DNA of 64,000 bases from Flexivirga caeni (GTDB taxonomy: Bacteria; Actinomycetota; Actinomycetes; Actinomycetales; Dermatophilaceae), in NCBI RefSeq assembly GCF_003724155.1, contig NZ_RJJQ01000019.1, positions 42,251 through 106,250 of the forward strand. The letters run 5' to 3'. Position numbers and translations under genes: made by a program. Shown piece by piece: positions 61,737-64,000 of this stretch; the first letter of the stretch is position 1, and every line of letters starts with the position of its first letter. The notes under the pieces are model-generated. The model did no database searches and was not told where the DNA came from. It saw only the letters and a program-made list of their open reading frames with translations.

Positions 61737-62450
61737 ATGACATCTGTACTGATGGTGCTCTCGGCGGCACGTCACTGGACCTTGAACGACGGCACGCTGC
61801 ACCCGACCGGCGTGTGGGCCGAGGAATTCGCGGTCCCCTACCAGCTCTTCGTCGACGCCGGTTTCGACGTCACGGTCGCAACCCCCGAGGGTAAGCAGCC
61901 GGTGATCGACAAGCTCAGCCTCGGTATCTCGGGCGGCCTGCCGTCCAAGACCAAGAAGGTCGCTGCCGAGGTGGAACGGTTGCAGCCGGTGCTGGACCAT
62001 CCGGCGAACCTGTCCGACATGGATCCCGGCGACTTCGACCTGGTCTTCTACTCCGGCGGCCACGGCCCGATGGAGGACCTGACGGTCGACGAGGTCTCCG
62101 GCGCGCTGCTCACCAAACGCCTGGCGTCCGGCCGTCCGCTGGCGCTGCTGTGCCACGCACCCGCAGCCTCCCTGGCCGCGAAAAACCCGGACGGCAGTTG
62201 GCCGTTCCAGGGCTACCACATGACCGGCCTGTCCAACCGCGAAGAACGCCTCAACAAGTTCGCCTGGAAGGCCAAATGGCTGCTGGAAGACCGGCTCAAG
62301 GAAGCCGGCGCCGACTACTCCAAGGGCCTACCACTACGTCCCCACGTGGTCGTCGACCGCAACCTCTACACCGGCCAAAACCCCCAGTCCTCAGAGCAAC
62401 TCGCGCGGCGACTCATCACCGAACTGCAAGCTCCGGCCGCGTCTGACTGA
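61737..62450 (+). CDS. DJ-1/PfpI-family class I glutamine amidotransferase-like protein
   Basis: The 237-residue protein has the DJ-1/Hsp31 fold with nucleophile cysteine in LALLCHAPAASL, the conserved FYSGGHGPMEDL and the C-terminal FQGYHMTGLSNREE. Hsp31-type proteins act as chaperones or glyoxalases that convert methylglyoxal without cofactors. Thirty bases separate it from the decarboxylase gene, so it belongs to the same transcript. A detoxifying role for a reactive carbonyl fits the cluster (inference). Confidence 0.87.
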   Translation: MTSVLMVLSAARHWTLNDGTLHPTGVWAEEFAVPYQLFVDAGFDVTVATPEGKQPVIDKLSLGISGGLPSKTKKVAAEVERLQPVLDHPANLSDMDPGDFDLVFYSGGHGPMEDLTVDEVSGALLTKRLASGRPLALLCHAPAASLAAKNPDGSWPFQGYHMTGLSNREERLNKFAWKAKWLLEDRLKEAGADYSKGLPLRPHVVVDRNLYTGQNPQSSEQLARRLITELQAPAASD

Positions 62451-62503
62451 CTGGCGCCTCATCCCTGAGCGCTACCTTACCCATCCCACGAAGGAGCAAC
62501 ACG

Positions 62504-63496
62504 ATGTCCGAGATTCCTGCACCCATCACGCCCTACCTGGAGCCGGCAGCCAACGAGTTGGCCGATGCCACCGCCCCGCACCCGCGGATCTACGAGGTCC
62601 CGCCGGAGGAAGGCCGCAAGATCCTCGCCGACCTGCAGAGCGGAGAAGGCGTCGAGCGTCCGGACGTCGACGAGGAATGGGTCGACATCGATGCCGGCGA
62701 ATGGGGCACCGTCCGCACCCGCATCATCCGACCCAAGGGCGCCACGGGCGCACTGCCCGGGCTGTTCTACATCCACGGCGCCGGCTGGGTGTTCGGTGAC
62801 GACAAGACCCACGACCGGCTCTTCCGCGAACTGACCGTCGGTGCCGGCGCCACCGGCATCTTCCCCATCTATGACCGGGCGCCGGAGAAGGGTTACCCGA
62901 CCCAGGTCGAGCAGAACTACGCCGTCGGCCAGTGGGTGGCCGAGCACGGCGCGGAGCACGGCATCGACACCTCGCGTCTGGCGGTCACCGGCGAATCCGT
63001 CGGTGGGTGCATGTCGGCTGTCTTCGCGTTGATGAACAAGGACCGTGGCGGCCTGGACCTCAAGGCACAAGCACTGCTCTACCCGGTGACCAACGCCGAC
63101 TTCGACACCCCGTCATACATCCAGTTCGCCGACGGCTACTACCTGACCCGTGACGGGATGAAGTGGTTCTGGGACGCCTACACCACCGACCCGGCAAAGC
63201 GGGCCGAGAAGTACGCCTCCCCGCTGCAGGCGACCCTCGATGAGCTCAAGGGGCTGCCGACCACCCTGGTAATCACCGACGAGGCCGACGTGCTGCGTGA
63301 CGAGGGCGAGCAGTACGCCAACAAGCTGCGCGAAGCAGGCGTCGACGTCACCTCGGTGCGCGTCGCCGGCATGGTCCACGACTTCCTGCTGCTGGACAGC
63401 CTGCGCGACACCAAGGCCGCCAATGTCGCCCGCAAGCTGGCGATCGACTTCCTGCACACCGCGCTCAACGGTGGCGGCGAGCCGTTCACCGGCTGA
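62504..63496 (+). CDS. HSL-type alpha/beta hydrolase
   Basis: The 330-residue esterase of the hormone-sensitive lipase family has the HGAGWVFGDDKTHDRLFREL motif (HGGG variant), the nucleophile elbow VTGESVGGCMSAV, the aspartate in VITDEADVLRDEGE and the histidine in AGMVHDFLLLDSL. No signal peptide is seen. It probably hydrolyses small esters. It lies 53 bases after the DJ-1-like gene with GAAGGAG upstream of the ATG and is followed by a hairpin. Confidence 0.9.
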   Translation: MSEIPAPITPYLEPAANELADATAPHPRIYEVPPEEGRKILADLQSGEGVERPDVDEEWVDIDAGEWGTVRTRIIRPKGATGALPGLFYIHGAGWVFGDDKTHDRLFRELTVGAGATGIFPIYDRAPEKGYPTQVEQNYAVGQWVAEHGAEHGIDTSRLAVTGESVGGCMSAVFALMNKDRGGLDLKAQALLYPVTNADFDTPSYIQFADGYYLTRDGMKWFWDAYTTDPAKRAEKYASPLQATLDELKGLPTTLVITDEADVLRDEGEQYANKLREAGVDVTSVRVAGMVHDFLLLDSLRDTKAANVARKLAIDFLHTALNGGGEPFTG

Positions 63497-63506
63497 CCCA
63501 ATAACT

Positions 63507-63544
63507 CGGGTGGGTCAAGCGTTTGCGGGCGTTTGACCCACCCG
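63507..63544 (+). terminator. Terminator after the hydrolase gene
   Basis: CGGGTGGGTCAA at 63507-63518 pairs with TTGACCCACCCG at 63533-63544 across a 14-base loop. Confidence 0.75.
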
Positions 63545-63574
63545 ATCTCCCTCCACAGGTCCGCGGGAAACCTC

Positions 63575-63793
63575 ATGTTCCGAAACGCACACCCTGTTAC
63601 CTATCGCGGCAGCACGGCTCTCGTGACCGGTGCGAGTTCGGGGTTTGGCGCTGAATTCGCCCAACAGATCGCCACGGCGGGGCTTCACCCGATCGTGGTG
63701 GCGCTGATCCGCAAGGTGAACGACCGGACCGTATCGCGGCTGCGCACACACCTGAACGAACGTGCCCGTACCACCAGGAAGGACCGCACATGA
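63575..63793 (+). pseudogene. Internally deleted short-chain dehydrogenase
   Basis: The 72-residue frame starts like an SDR (STALVTGASSGFGAEFAQQI) with the TGxxxGxG cofactor motif, then breaks off after about 45 residues and ends with a basic tail (SRLRTHLNERARTTRKDRT) that looks like an SDR C-terminus. The catalytic YxxxK region is missing, consistent with an in-frame internal deletion. Its stop overlaps the ATG of the next decayed gene (ATGA), so the original pair was translationally coupled. Confidence 0.7.
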
Positions 63794-63907
63794 CGACCAC
63801 GGTGACCCAGGTGGCGATCAGCGAGCCCGGGGGCCCGAAGTCCTCCAATTGCGGCACGCTGCTGTCCCAGCCCCGAGACCTGGAGAGATCCTCGTCCGGG
63901 ACGAAAC
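63790..63907 (+). pseudogene. Frameshifted and interrupted quinone oxidoreductase
   Basis: The frame begins TTTVTQVAISEPGGPK, the N-terminus of a zinc-independent NADPH:quinone oxidoreductase. At 63840 one G is missing; the next frame continues VLQLRHAAVPAPRPGEILVR, the expected following residues. Homology ends near 63900, where an IS-like end begins. The gene is therefore both frameshifted and interrupted. Confidence 0.8.
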
Positions 63908-64000
63908 TGTCAAGGGCCAGTGATTTCTGCCCAGGGGCGGTCGTGAGACCTGCCCGGTGACGGTCACGAGAATTGCCCGGTGATGGCCGTGGGATCTGCC
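63908..64000. mobile_element. Probable IS21-family element end (cut by window)
   Basis: From TGTCAAGGG at 63908 the sequence contains imperfect 23-base tandem repeats (63938-63960 and 63961-63983 share CGGTC..GAGA..TGCCCGGTGA; a third starts at 63984; a weaker one precedes them). Multiple short repeats overlapping the terminal inverted repeat are typical of IS21-family ends, which start with TG. The transposase genes would lie beyond 64000. Family assignment is tentative. Confidence 0.5.

Noticed and set aside
1..64000. CRISPR array or rRNA operon
   Set aside because: No regularly spaced direct repeats with unique spacers and no rRNA sequence were found by reading the window.

Overview
The window is a chromosomal replication-origin region from a high-GC actinomycete, most likely a member of the Micrococcales. 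The evidence is the classical actinobacterial gene order: murJ, pseudokinase, sigM and anti-sigma factor, trxB, trxA, parB, parA, rsmG, jag, yidC, yidD, rnpA, rpmH, dnaA, oriC, dnaN, gnd, recF, a DciA-like gene, gyrB, gyrA, a DUF3566 gene. It is followed by the actinobacterial cell-envelope cluster crgA, pknB, pknA, pbpA, rodA, pstP, fhaB, fhaA. A DLW-39 family peptide gene and DUF881 and CrgA proteins support the same placement. The sequence alone does not fix the family or genus.

Layout. Positions 1-5.9 kb hold lipid II flippase MurJ (cut by the window edge), a MurJ-partner pseudokinase, an ECF sigma factor with its anti-sigma factor, and thioredoxin reductase with thioredoxin behind a SigR/SigH-type promoter. 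At 6.0-7.9 kb a two-gene island (DinB-like and GNAT proteins) is framed by two repeat families. At 7.9-13.6 kb lies the leftward block from rpmH to parB, with three parS sites inside the parAB coding sequence and a yidC that appears to start at ATC. DnaA and oriC, with about ten DnaA boxes, occupy 14.0-15.9 kb. A polyhydroxyalkanoate (PHA) cluster sits between oriC and dnaN (16.0-19.8 kb). From 20 to 31.9 kb come dnaN, gnd, an esterase, recF, the DciA-like gene, gyrB, gyrA and the DUF3566 gene.

From 32.1 to 44.9 kb the window is more variable. It holds two tRNAs around the DLW-39 gene, a decayed toxin next to an intact antitoxin, a UV-endonuclease-like gene, and a deletion scar between a carbinolamine dehydratase/glyoxalase fusion and a LysR remnant. 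A SIG41-type sigma factor with its YCII partner, a secreted lipase and a three-gene overlapping ATP-grasp operon of unknown product follow, then DNA polymerase IV. From 44.4 to 57.3 kb lie cyclophilin and rhomboid genes, an intergenic region with two DnaA-box triplets around a perfect hairpin, crgA, a DUF881 gene, a pabA/trpG-like gene and the seven-gene Ser/Thr kinase and cell-wall operon. A tRNA-Leu gene precedes the right end.

From 57.3 to 64 kb the sequence is accessory: a broken XRE regulator, a stretch that looks less GC-rich, and a GlxA-type regulator divergent from a redox/hydrolase cluster. That cluster's last two genes are decayed, and the final one is interrupted by what looks like the end of an IS21-type element.

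The core genes form a coherent unit: initiation and segregation (DnaA, ParAB, DnaN, RecF, gyrase), translation and membrane insertion (L34, RNase P protein, YidC), and cell-wall growth (MurJ, pseudokinase, FhaA, PknA/B, PstP, PbpA, RodA, CrgA).
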